The notes under the pieces: model-generated
Told to the model about the DNA's origin: nothing
What the model saw: only the letters and a program-made list of their open reading frames with translations
The model's database searches: none
Assembly (NCBI GenBank): GCA_025210575.1
Contig: JAOARK010000242.1
Location: 1 to 13,194, forward strand
Direction: 5' to 3'
Origin: Schleiferiaceae bacterium
GTDB lineage: Bacteria > Bacteroidota > Bacteroidia > Flavobacteriales > Schleiferiaceae
DNA: 13,194 nucleotides
Translations under genes and position numbers: made by a program
Shown: one piece after another, positions 1-7,386 of the stretch
Layout of the letters: each line of letters starts with the position of its first letter
Position numbering within the stretch: position 1 is the stretch's first letter

Positions 1-717
1 GATAGAAATGCCGATCGATTTAACAAACCGGGAAAAAACAAAATTGGAAAAGAAATAGCCGAACGTACCGCTCGAATTGTCTATTGGGTAGTTAGCCTTA
101 TTGGTTTAGGGCTAGGGTATTTTATGGGATATACCGTAGGTATAACAATGTTGGGCAGTATTCATCTGATTGCTTTTTTCCTTTTATGGATGTATTCAAC
201 AGACTTCAAGCACAGACCGTTATTAGGAAATTTAGTGGTTTCATTATTGTCGGCAATAGCCATTGTGGTCATTCCACTTTTTGATGTAGTTCCTGCAAAT
301 AGATCAGTAATTTCTGAATACGTCATGTTGTTTTACATATTCGGAGCTTACGCTCTTTTTGCGTTTACCACAACACTTATTAGAGAATTGGTAAAAGACG
401 GTGAGGATTTTAAAGGAGATCATAGAGTAGGAAGCAAGACGCTTGCTTTAAGCATGAAACCAAAAAATTACAAGCTATTCATTCTTTTCATCGTTGCCAT
501 TTTCGAAGCTTTAATACTTTGGGTATCTTATTATTTTTTAGATGTTCCAGTTTTAGCAGCTTATTTAATGTTATTAATCGCCATTCCTATGGGAGTAATA
601 GCCTACTGTATATGGGGTTCGAAGGAAAAAAAGGATTGGAATAAAGCTTCTTTATGGATCAAGATCGTCATGCTTTTTGGTATTAGTTCTGTAATGGTAT
701 TTAGTTGGATTGGTTAG
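1..717 (+). CDS. UbiA-family membrane prenyltransferase (3' part of gene)
   Basis: The reading frame is open from the first base, so the gene is cut by the window edge and 238 residues remain. The fragment starts inside the first Asp-rich motif of UbiA prenyltransferases (D..ADRFNKP, residues 1-10), which binds the prenyl diphosphate through Mg2+. A second Asp-rich motif (KDGEDFKGD, about residues 132-140) follows, as the family requires. Between and after these are several hydrophobic segments, so this is an integral inner-membrane enzyme that moves an isoprenoid chain onto an acceptor. In Bacteroidota such proteins are often labelled geranylgeranylglycerol-phosphate geranylgeranyltransferase, but the acceptor cannot be read from this fragment; a quinone-pathway role is the alternative. 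The maf gene begins 2 nt after the stop, which suggests cotranscription. Confidence 0.85.
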   Translation, partial: DRNADRFNKPGKNKIGKEIAERTARIVYWVVSLIGLGLGYFMGYTVGITMLGSIHLIAFFLLWMYSTDFKHRPLLGNLVVSLLSAIAIVVIPLFDVVPANRSVISEYVMLFYIFGAYALFAFTTTLIRELVKDGEDFKGDHRVGSKTLALSMKPKNYKLFILFIVAIFEALILWVSYYFLDVPVLAAYLMLLIAIPMGVIAYCIWGSKEKKDWNKASLWIKIVMLFGISSVMVFSWIG

Positions 718-719
718 CA

Positions 720-1295
720 ATGGAGTTGAATAAAGAAAAGAATATCATTTTAGGTTCTGGGTCTCCCAGAAGAAAAGAATTACTTGCACAACTTGGCTAT
801 TCGTTTCAAGTGAGAAAAGCAAACACAGATGAGATAGCCCCTTCCCATTACAATGGAAGCGAAACGGCTGTTTTTCTTGCTATACAAAAGGCGGATGTTC
901 TTAAACCAACCTTACAACAAGAAGAACTGTTGATAACGGCAGATACTGAGGTTTGGAAGGATAATATTCGCTTTGGTAAACCAGATTCTATAGAGAGCGC
1001 AAAGGAAATGCTGAGAAGTCTTTCGGGAGAAAGTCACGATGTAATAACAGGGATTTGTGTTTGTGACCAAAAGAAAACGATTTCCTTATCAGTAACTACC
1101 AAAGTTTTTTTTAAAACTTTAAGTGAGGAAGAAATAGACCATTATACTCAAGTATACCAACCTCTAGACAAGGCCGGTGCATATGGAATCCAAGAATGGA
1201 TTGGACTCATTGGCATTGAAAAAATAGAAGGCTCTTATTTTAATGTTGTGGGCCTACCTGTTTTTGAACTCTCAGAAATTTTAATGAACTGGTAA
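720..1295 (+). CDS. maf: Maf-family nucleoside triphosphate pyrophosphatase
   Basis: A 191-residue cytoplasmic protein of the usual Maf length. It shows the N-terminal phosphate-binding motif SGSPRR (residues 13-18), ADT with the likely catalytic Asp75 (74-76), GKP (86-88), LSGESHDVITG (101-111), DKAGAYGIQ (150-158) and GSYFNVVGLPV (171-181). The KAGAYGIQ version is typical of the YhdE-type subfamily, which hydrolyses dTTP, UTP and modified pyrimidine nucleotides to the monophosphate and PPi. That specificity is inferred from the motif. I chose the ATG at 720, 2 nt after the prenyltransferase stop; an in-frame TTG at 705 would overlap that gene and adds nothing conserved. The stop lies 1 nt from the stop of the convergent lipoprotein gene, leaving no room for a separate terminator. 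Confidence 0.93.
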   Translation: MELNKEKNIILGSGSPRRKELLAQLGYSFQVRKANTDEIAPSHYNGSETAVFLAIQKADVLKPTLQQEELLITADTEVWKDNIRFGKPDSIESAKEMLRSLSGESHDVITGICVCDQKKTISLSVTTKVFFKTLSEEEIDHYTQVYQPLDKAGAYGIQEWIGLIGIEKIEGSYFNVVGLPVFELSEILMNW

Positions 1296-1296
1296 C

Positions 1297-1866
1297 TTAT
1301 TCTTTTACCAACTCTATTGCATCTGAGAAAAACGAATCGTCCTCCATGTTTTTTAGAAGCAATTTTTGAATATCGTTCGTACTACCCGTTAATATTCCAG
1401 GCATAAACTCATCTGCAGTTTTCGCAAAACCAATGTTTTGCTTGGGGTCCTCAATCAATTCTTCTAATCCTTGACCACCAAAAAATTGAATTGTAGCCTT
1501 GTTCTTTTTGAGATCTAATTTTGCCGCAGAATGTACAGGATAGTAATGCCAAATTCCCATGTAGCTTTCATCCGTTTCTTGATCAGTGTCTGCCGTAAAA
1601 TCTAAAAACAATTGATCATTGATTTTAAAAAGATGAACAATTAAACTACTCTCCGTTTTCTTTTCCTGATGTCTAAGTCTGTAATGAGAATCTCCTATGG
1701 CTTCAAACGACCAATTTTCATTTCCCTTTTTTATAGTCCAATTGCCTACAAGGTCTTCGTCAAAAATTAGGTTTTGTTCTGAATAGAAAGGATTCAAAGC
1801 TTGTACCCCACAAGAGGCAACAAGACCGATCATGATGATAGAAAAAATTAACGTTCTAAATCTCAT
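1297..1866 (-). CDS. Predicted lipoprotein of unknown function
   Basis: A 189-residue protein with a type II signal peptide: basic start (MRFR), hydrophobic core and the lipobox LVASC with acylated Cys19. The mature part begins with GVQALNPFYSE and continues with a GNW..KKG..NWSFE stretch, which reads like a small beta-rich fold. I do not recognise a named domain, although lipoproteins starting 'NPFY' and followed by a 'GxW' strand recur in bacteria. There is no run of acidic residues right after the Cys that would mark surface export in Bacteroidota, so a periplasm-facing location is more likely. It lies 10 nt downstream of the barrel gene at 1877-2734 and probably shares its transcript. Function unknown. 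Confidence 0.75.
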   Translation of the reverse strand: MRFRTLIFSIIMIGLVASCGVQALNPFYSEQNLIFDEDLVGNWTIKKGNENWSFEAIGDSHYRLRHQEKKTESSLIVHLFKINDQLFLDFTADTDQETDESYMGIWHYYPVHSAAKLDLKKNKATIQFFGGQGLEELIEDPKQNIGFAKTADEFMPGILTGSTNDIQKLLLKNMEDDSFFSDAIELVKE

Positions 1867-1876
1867 TTAAATAGGA

Positions 1877-2734
1877 TTAAAATTGATATCTCAGGCCTAG
1901 AATAGCAAAGCCTAATATAGGGTCAATTTGCGAATTGTTCTCAATATTCGAAAATTGAATTGCTGGTCTAAATTCAGAATAGATCAGCACATGTTTCCAA
2001 AAATTGTTGTTTTTCGCGATTCTAAAATTAATACCGATGGGTACATATAATTTTGTGTAAAAAGAGTCATCTATATCGTAGATCTCCTGCTCAAACACGG
2101 AGGAGTTTTGTGTTTCTTCAAAATTGTAGTAACTATATGTCCCTTCACTTTGATAATAACTACCTCCGTAATAATTAGCCTCAAACTTGGTGTTGAAATT
2201 AACGCCTAGTTCTACGCCAATTCCTGTATAAAACGACCATCTACCATAAGGGTTTGCTCTAAATATGTAGCTAAGATCTAACCCTACTTGTTGGGCATTA
2301 CTTCTAATATCTAGATTTTCACTATAAACAGAATCAACATAGAATTCCTCATTGGTGCGAGAAGATGTTAAGGTATCATATGCATGACTGGTAGTATTAA
2401 AGTAAGAAGATGTACCAATTGAGAATCCACCATAAGATATACCCATTCTCAAACGGTTTTCAATTCGGTCGTTTGATTTTAGTTGGTACCCAAATAAAAA
2501 TTGTAGTGAAGTAATGTCCCCGTTGTACCCATAATTTTGACGGCTAAAATTACTGTAGTCTCTATTCAGTATTTCAGACTCTGGATATTTCGTTTGGTAT
2601 TCTTGGAGATTTAATGAATTGAAAGAGCTTTGTACCCCTATTGCCATTGAAAAATCAAGTTTTCCAAAATCTTGATTTTGCGATAATAGAGGGATGCAAA
2701 AAGCAAGTAGGAGAATTGTGATTAGTTTTTTCAT
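1877..2734 (-). CDS. Outer-membrane beta-barrel protein, unknown function
   Basis: A 285-residue protein with a clear Sec signal peptide (MKKLITILLLAF..PLLSQ, cleavage near residue 19). The rest alternates polar and aromatic residues in short strands rich in Tyr, Ser and Asn, and it ends GLRYQF, a C-terminal Phe typical of outer-membrane barrels recognised by BAM. Its size fits an 8 to 10 strand barrel of the general PorT/OmpA-barrel type common in Bacteroidota. No specific family or ligand can be read from it. The start is an ATG with a candidate promoter just upstream (2754-2782), and the lipoprotein gene follows after 10 nt. The two products may act together at the outer membrane, but that rests on adjacency alone. 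Confidence 0.78.
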   Translation of the reverse strand: MKKLITILLLAFCIPLLSQNQDFGKLDFSMAIGVQSSFNSLNLQEYQTKYPESEILNRDYSNFSRQNYGYNGDITSLQFLFGYQLKSNDRIENRLRMGISYGGFSIGTSSYFNTTSHAYDTLTSSRTNEEFYVDSVYSENLDIRSNAQQVGLDLSYIFRANPYGRWSFYTGIGVELGVNFNTKFEANYYGGSYYQSEGTYSYYNFEETQNSSVFEQEIYDIDDSFYTKLYVPIGINFRIAKNNNFWKHVLIYSEFRPAIQFSNIENNSQIDPILGFAILGLRYQF

Positions 2735-2753
2735 GTTTTAGTTTTTGAGAAAA

Positions 2754-2782
2754 CGAAGGTAAGGTTCTATTATTTTAATCAA
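2754..2782 (-). promoter_or_regulatory. Candidate Bacteroidota-type promoter for the barrel/lipoprotein pair
   Basis: On the minus strand, TTG (2782-2780) and TACCTTCG (2761-2754) are separated by 18 nt. The known flavobacterial consensus is TTG, 17-23 nt, TAnnTTTG; the -7 element matches at 7 of 8 positions. It lies 19 nt before the ATG at 2734, leaving a very short leader. It sits in the 56-nt gap after the TruA-like gene and would give the barrel gene its own transcript. Confidence 0.45.
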
Positions 2783-2790
2783 TTGGCTGA

Positions 2791-3552
2791 TTATTGAATA
2801 GAGTGGAGTATAAGCCCAGATCCAGGAGCAATTTCTCGAAACGGAGTAGAATGTTTTTCGTTTAGTGAATTTTCTAAATCAGTTATGGTTATCAATTCTT
2901 TACCCAATTTAAATAGCTGTCCCATGATCAATCTGACCTGGTTACGCATAAAACCATTCGAAGTAATTTGTAACGCATAGCTATTTTTTGGAAAGAAATT
3001 GGCCGTATAGAATGTGTTTGAAACGATTTGGCACTTTTCTATTACTCTTACGGTATGAGTAGATTTCGATGGTTTAGTTACGTAGTTGATAAAGTTGTGT
3101 TCCCCTTCAAAGCAGTTAGCTCCTTCTTGCATCAATTTTAAGTCTAGAGATTCCTGCACAACGGTCATGAAAGGTGCAGAGAATGGATGAGCTTATTCAC
3201 CAAAGGAAAACAAGTACAAGTAGGTCTTCTTTTTTTGAGGTTGAAGCACATTATAATTATCCTCAACTTGAGATATGTCGAGGAGCTTTAAATCTGGCGG
3301 CAAATTTTGATTGATAGCTTCAAGGAACGTACTCAGCTCAAGAAAATGATCAACAGAAAGCAAAACCCGGAATTGATTCGCAGATACTTTGGCATCGGTT
3401 CTGCTGCTCCCCATGGTTTTAAAGTTTGAATGCTGAAGCACAAACTCGATTGTTTTGTCTAAGAGCAGGTGTGCTGTTTTTAGATCGGTCTGTTTTGCCC
3501 AGCCATGCAGGCGAAACCCTAAGAATTGTATTTCTAAAAGATAATTAGTCAC
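2791..3552 (-). pseudogene. TruA-like tRNA pseudouridine synthase paralogue interrupted by an in-frame TAA
   Basis: Read straight through, this is a TruA-family protein of normal length (about 252 residues plus one internal stop). The N-terminal half (3552-3196) has LGFRLHGWAKQ and the catalytic loop SSRTDAKVSA with Asp53, then KKTYLYLFSFGE. A TAA at 3195-3193 follows directly. The same frame continues as AHPFSAPFM and then the C-terminal half, with EGEHNF and GFMRNQVRLIMGQL, to a TAA at 2791. There is no frameshift and no sign of decay. From memory, relatives of this Bacteroidota paralogue read FSFGEK.HPF here, so one AAA to TAA change would explain the break. The start is GTG at 3552, aligned with relatives; no in-frame ATG follows an upstream TGA. 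It differs from canonical TruA (GRTDAGVHA), so it is probably a second paralogue. Alternatives are sequencing error, readthrough, or two half-proteins with restart at the ATG at 3168. Confidence 0.85.
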
Positions 3553-3601
3553 AGGATCAAATATCGTGTAAACAAAGGCTCAAAACTTTATGATAAAACG
3601 G

Positions 3602-4252
3602 TCAGTTAATGACCTTAATAAATTTTGCTTTCTTCATTTTTAGGTTTTGCATGCGCCTTTTTTCAAGGGCAATAATCTTACCCTTAGAAACAAGATATTT
3701 TTGATCTTCCAGTTCATACCTCACTTCTCTTGAAACATTAGAAATTGAAATTTGGTTAGAATCTTGTTTTATAGGAAAATGATATCCAAATAGTTTGAAG
3801 TACTCTGTAGATGAATTTTTTAAGCAGCAAATATTGAATCCATATTTGGTAGATTGACTAATGGAGTCTTTTGCATTAAAAAATTTAACTTTTGGTGTTA
3901 TCAAAGGCTGGTCAAGAGATTGAATAGAGATAAACAAACTGTCTTGACTTTTTGTTGGAGCGTAATCCACAACAGGTACCAGTTCCTTTAAAAGTTCAAA
4001 AGTTAAGGTGTCATGATGAATGGAATAATTTCCAAAGGCAAAAAATTGTTCGTGGTAGCAAACTTCTTCTTGATGCTCCTTGTACACGAAAGTTCCATGT
4101 TTACCCAAAGTAATGGTTATCTCGGTGAAAAACCCTCCTTTTCTAGAATCATAAAACCGATACTCTCCTTCAATTTTTTCTTGAGAAAAGGCTGAGTGTA
4201 TCGCAACCACATACAAAAGTGAAAAAGATAATTTCTTAAAGTGAATACTCAT
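3602..4252 (-). CDS. Secreted protein of unknown function
   Basis: A protein of about 216 residues if started at the ATG at 4252, which gives a clean Sec signal peptide (MSIHFKKLSFSLLYVVAIHSAFSQ, cleaved after the final SQ). An upstream in-frame ATG at 4282 would add ten residues (MGMPFALLSF) ahead of the basic n-region and is less likely. The mature part starts EKIEGEYRFYDSRKGG, then FGNYSIHHDTLTFEL, a pattern of short beta strands seen in lipocalin-like or beta-sandwich periplasmic proteins. The C-terminal end is strongly basic (KRRMQNLKMKKAKF). It has two adjacent cysteines (NICCL). I do not recognise a family. It is encoded between the DUF2846-like lipoprotein and the broken TruA-like gene, all on the same strand. 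Confidence 0.65.
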   Translation of the reverse strand: MSIHFKKLSFSLLYVVAIHSAFSQEKIEGEYRFYDSRKGGFFTEITITLGKHGTFVYKEHQEEVCYHEQFFAFGNYSIHHDTLTFELLKELVPVVDYAPTKSQDSLFISIQSLDQPLITPKVKFFNAKDSISQSTKYGFNICCLKNSSTEYFKLFGYHFPIKQDSNQISISNVSREVRYELEDQKYLVSKGKIIALEKRRMQNLKMKKAKFIKVIN

Positions 4253-4300
4253 AAAAGACAAAAGAGCAAAAGGCATGCCCAAAAGTGAACCGCAAGCTAT

Positions 4301-4762
4301 TTATTCAGGAACGTATGCACTCACCAACAATTTACATCCAGCTACTTCATTCTTCCCTTTTTTAGCGTCTACCTGTTTCATGGTAACGCGACCATTTTCA
4401 ATACCCATGCGTGCATCTTGTCTTATGTAATAAACCTCACCCGCTTTTACGTCAATTTTAACTACAGCAGAGCTTTCTCCCGTGCTCGTAGCGAAAGTAT
4501 AAGTGTTGGGTTTCAAGTCCCATTTAAAGAAAGTCCCTGGTCCTGTGCCACCTGCATGATCGTTATTCACCTTTACACTTAATTGCCCTGCAGCGCCAAC
4601 GGCCCGGCCTGTTCTATAGAGATAAACTGTTCCCCTATCAGAAGGAGCCTCAAAGGTTTTAGCTGCTTCACTGTTTTCGTTGGTTTCTTTAGATGTTGAG
4701 GCGCAACCAACAATCATCAGGGAAACTAATAGGATGGGGATGATAGATAATTTCTTAAGCAT
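4301..4762 (-). CDS. DUF2846-like lipoprotein
   Basis: A 153-residue protein with a type II signal peptide ending in the lipobox MIVGC (Cys20). After a low-complexity linker rich in Ser, Glu and Asn, the fold begins at GTVYLYRTGRAVGA (about residues 44-57). It then shows VKVNN..AG (63-71), a GTFFKWDLKPNTYTFAT stretch (76-92) and a GEVYYIRQD stretch (108-116). This order (VYxYR, small strand, 'G.ff.w.v.PG.y', 'G..YYv') matches DUF2846, a small beta-sandwich domain of unknown function found in envelope lipoproteins. The assignment is by pattern recall, not search. The 102-nt gap upstream holds nested inverted repeats. The next gene begins about 48 nt downstream, so cotranscription with 3602-4252 is possible. 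Confidence 0.72.
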   Translation of the reverse strand: MLKKLSIIPILLVSLMIVGCASTSKETNENSEAAKTFEAPSDRGTVYLYRTGRAVGAAGQLSVKVNNDHAGGTGPGTFFKWDLKPNTYTFATSTGESSAVVKIDVKAGEVYYIRQDARMGIENGRVTMKQVDAKKGKNEVAGCKLLVSAYVPE

Positions 4763-4864
4763 TTTTCTAGGTTTTTGTAGATAGTATCGAATAACTAAAT
4801 ATAGCTATCTATTGCTAATGCTTAATGATTTATCTCAGTATCGTACTAGAAAAAAGAAGAAATG

Positions 4865-5776
4865 CTAGCGATTCAATAAAGGACTGAAATTATATCTCAC
4901 ACCAGCACGAATACTTGTAAAGTTGTAAGATTCATTTCCTTGTTGCAGTCGCAGGTGATAAGTCAAGTTTTTGTGCGTGTATTCGGTTTCTAATCTTAAG
5001 ACTTTGGGTAAGTCATATTCACGCCAGTAGCCAGAGTATTGCGCGTATTGTAAAGAGAAACGCCATTTCTCATTTTTTAAATCTAACCCAGCCCCAAGCA
5101 TTAAGGCATCATTTTGAAAGTGAATGGTGCTATTGGTTTGATAAACATAAAAACCTGCACTACCAAAAGGTCTAAAGAACCATCCTTCATGGTTCTTCCA
5201 GGGTAGATCTTTACCTCCAGATAAATCGAACCAATAGCCGGGAGCATCTGTAAACCTTGCATCTTTGAGTTTGCTTCCACTCGCTGTCTTCAAATTGATA
5301 CTCAACATAAGGTCAGGCCATTTTTCTTTGTCTGTAACCAAGGGTATAAGCATTCCTAAATAGACATCTCCAGTAGCTGTGCCTTCAGCTTCTCTGGTGC
5401 GCGCAGCCCTAAAATCCCTTACTACGGTATCTGTTTTGTAATATTCAAAGGGTACCCACCAAATTTGAAGTGCAACCGCATTTTTAATTGGAATATTAAC
5501 CCGTGTAAAAATGTCAAATGTGAAGTCGTTTTTAGCCAAATGAACTTCTGGAGTCACCAAGAGTGTAAGGTTGGTATCCATTCTTCCATTTTGTAGATCA
5601 GGTACAGGCAATGCGTTTGGCCCCATTGTACCAGGCTGAAAACTCATATAATCACTCCAATGAGAAACCCAATCCCAATTATGAATTTCTACCCACCATG
5701 CATATTGCGATTTGGCAGAAAAACCGAGAATTAGAAGTAGTATTAAAAAGCCTTTCTTCAATGATAAACGCTTCAA
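4865..5776 (-). CDS. Outer-membrane barrel-like protein with a Trp-rich N-terminus
   Basis: A protein of up to 303 residues with a Sec signal peptide (KKGFLILLLILGFSAKSQ) followed at once by an unusual Trp-rich segment (YAWWVEIHNWDWVSHWSDYM). It then has MGPNALPVPDLQNG, a motif I associate with an uncharacterised Bacteroidota family, and many amphipathic strands through to GVRYNFSPLLNR. It is probably an outer-membrane barrel of unknown role. No ATG can serve as start. The candidates are TTG at 5776 and TTG at 5761; the latter gives the neater signal peptide MKKGFLILLL. An in-frame TAA lies upstream of both. An out-of-frame ATG within the leader opens only a 10-codon ORF. It is separated from the upstream glycosyltransferase gene by a probable terminator. 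Confidence 0.7.
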   Translation of the reverse strand: MKRLSLKKGFLILLLILGFSAKSQYAWWVEIHNWDWVSHWSDYMSFQPGTMGPNALPVPDLQNGRMDTNLTLLVTPEVHLAKNDFTFDIFTRVNIPIKNAVALQIWWVPFEYYKTDTVVRDFRAARTREAEGTATGDVYLGMLIPLVTDKEKWPDLMLSINLKTASGSKLKDARFTDAPGYWFDLSGGKDLPWKNHEGWFFRPFGSAGFYVYQTNSTIHFQNDALMLGAGLDLKNEKWRFSLQYAQYSGYWREYDLPKVLRLETEYTHKNLTYHLRLQQGNESYNFTSIRAGVRYNFSPLLNR

Positions 5777-5802
5777 ATCAATTATTAAAATCTGCGCAAA
5801 TG

Positions 5803-5833
5803 AAATAAAAAATTCATCCTTTTAAAAGGGATG
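5803..5833 (-). terminator. Probable rho-independent terminator after the glycosyltransferase gene
   Basis: Reading the minus strand away from the stop at 5851, the sequence CATCC-C-TTTTAAAA-GGATG forms a hairpin with 5 bp outer arms and an AT inner stem, followed by AATTTTTTATTT. The near-palindrome is perfect apart from one unpaired C. It could alternatively be a binding site ahead of the barrel gene, since it lies about 40 nt before that gene's start. Confidence 0.45.
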
Positions 5834-5850
5834 TAAAGTTAGGGTTATGC

Positions 5851-7251
5851 TTACAATTTGTAGAAGCTATAATCTTGATTCTCAAAAACAAGGCCTTGGG
5901 CATCAAAACCTGAATTTAGATTGTGCTTATTGACAATTAAGTATTCACCTCCAAGTTGTTTAAGAGAATCCAGTTTTAGAGGCTCAAATAGCACCTCGTT
6001 CTGCACAGACCAACCTTTGCGGTGCGCAAAATAGATATCTTGTGGTGAAGGTCCACCGTTTATTATAATGAGTTTTTCTTCCGTGAGGTGCTCCAAGATC
6101 AACGACTCTAATTCTAACTTATAGGTCTCTTCAGATGGAACTTTAAAATCGTGTTGCTGGTTGGCTATTCCTTCGGCAAGGATAATTGCTAAAAGGATGA
6201 AACTGAATTTTGGAGGTAATTTGGTAATAGAGAAACTAGCGATTAGTGCCATTACCGGAACAAATGGAATGATGTAGTAATTGTGGGTTGGGAATATGGT
6301 ACCCGTTTTAACAATAAACACGCAAAACACGCAAGTGATGATTATCAGGGCCAACTGGAGTATTTTTGACTTCTTTTTGACGAGGTAATACACTCCAATC
6401 AGAAAACAGAGGCTAGCTACGAAAGAATGAAAGGCGCTGAAATAGAATTTTTCTGCAAGTGGACCAAGCAAGGGTAAGACTTCATAGAACCCTTCTATCA
6501 TTCCTTTGCTTTCATATAAACTGTAGTTGTATTTTTCAATAAGGTGAGGTACCCAAACAAAATACCAGCCTAAAACAACAATAACGCTTGCCAGAGCAGT
6601 TAGACTCAAGATTAGCTTATTTCTTTTGGGTAGACCTTTGATTACTGGAACTACTGCAAAGGCACAAAAAAGGCTTAGAGCCGGGATTTTAGAGAGCATA
6701 CCCAGGGTACAAAAGATGAAAAAAGCGAAAAGCCCAGAAATTCTACTTTTTTGCAAATAATCAATGCCGCCATATGCTCCTATCATGAGCAATGATATAC
6801 TAAACGTGTCGGGCATTATTTTTCGTGAAAAGGCAAACCAAATAGAGCTAGTTAAGATGAGGGTGGCATTGAAGGCAACTCTTGTATTGAACAATTGGCG
6901 AGAGATCTTGTAGAAATAAAAAAGCCCGAAGCTCGATACAATCAAGTTGATTAAACGGCCATACCAATGATCATAATCAAAGACCTTGGATACAGCGTAA
7001 ATCAAATAATTGAATATTGGGAATTCAGATGCAATTACCCCCTCTGAATTCCCCAGATAATCAGCTTTAGGATGCAGTAGATCAGGTCCTTGTTCAACCA
7101 TATTACGAGCTACCATTGCGGTAAATGACTGGCGCCAGTTGTGGCCTAATTCTAAAGGTGGATTAGTAATTCCAACCAAACGAACCACGAAGAACAATAA
7201 AATCCAGAATCGAATGTCTTTGATGAACTTAGGAATAGAAATATTTTGCAT
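5851..7251 (-). CDS. GT-C type membrane glycosyltransferase (GT39/PMT-like)
   Basis: A 466-residue integral membrane protein with roughly ten hydrophobic segments. The first segment (about residues 14-28) is followed by a loop with an acidic residue and ELGHNWRQ (34-41), AMVARN (45-50), SEFPIFNYLIY (75-85) and YGRLINLIVS (97-106). A second loop carries MPDTF (146-150). This architecture matches the PMT_2/GT39-like GT-C superfamily, which moves a sugar from a polyprenyl-phosphate donor onto lipid, glycan or protein at the periplasmic face. The acceptor cannot be predicted. The C-terminal 100 residues form a soluble domain (SEETYKLELESLIL.. to NQDYSFYKL). I chose the ATG at 7251; a GTG at 7266 would add only MVKRH. 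On the minus strand TATATTTTG (7298-7290) is a weak -7-like element upstream. No other glycan genes are adjacent. Confidence 0.82.
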   Translation of the reverse strand: MQNISIPKFIKDIRFWILLFFVVRLVGITNPPLELGHNWRQSFTAMVARNMVEQGPDLLHPKADYLGNSEGVIASEFPIFNYLIYAVSKVFDYDHWYGRLINLIVSSFGLFYFYKISRQLFNTRVAFNATLILTSSIWFAFSRKIMPDTFSISLLMIGAYGGIDYLQKSRISGLFAFFIFCTLGMLSKIPALSLFCAFAVVPVIKGLPKRNKLILSLTALASVIVVLGWYFVWVPHLIEKYNYSLYESKGMIEGFYEVLPLLGPLAEKFYFSAFHSFVASLCFLIGVYYLVKKKSKILQLALIIITCVFCVFIVKTGTIFPTHNYYIIPFVPVMALIASFSITKLPPKFSFILLAIILAEGIANQQHDFKVPSEETYKLELESLILEHLTEEKLIIINGGPSPQDIYFAHRKGWSVQNEVLFEPLKLDSLKQLGGEYLIVNKHNLNSGFDAQGLVFENQDYSFYKL

Positions 7252-7386
7252 ATGACGCTTTACCACTGCTTTTAGAGGGAGTAAGAATACAAAATATATT
7301 ATCCCAGTTGTCCATAGCTGTATTCGCAGATTAAGATAATTTCAAAATAAAAACAGTAGATTTCTTTTCTAATTTAATTGTTCTGA

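Noticed and set aside
705..719. TTG start for maf at 705
   Set aside because: It overlaps the prenyltransferase stop; the ATG at 720 gives the usual Maf N-terminus.
2791..3168. Two separate small genes (2791-3168 and 3193-3552) in place of one broken TruA-like gene
   Set aside because: The pieces share one frame, are separated by a single stop, and join at a site that is continuous in TruA-like relatives.
4013..4195. Plus-strand ORF of 60 codons opposite the secreted protein gene
   Set aside because: Reverse-frame shadow of a gene with a clean signal peptide.
4271..4280. GGCATGCC palindrome upstream of the secreted protein gene
   Set aside because: Eight bases with no second copy and no flanking symmetry; expected by chance.
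5611..5808. Plus-strand ORF of 65 codons opposite the Trp-rich barrel gene
   Set aside because: Overlaps the signal peptide region of the real gene and has no recognisable features.
7267..7386. Divergent promoters between the glycosyltransferase and acidic protein genes
   Set aside because: Only weak -7-like elements (TATATTTTG on minus; TAATTTAA on plus) and no TTG at the right distance.
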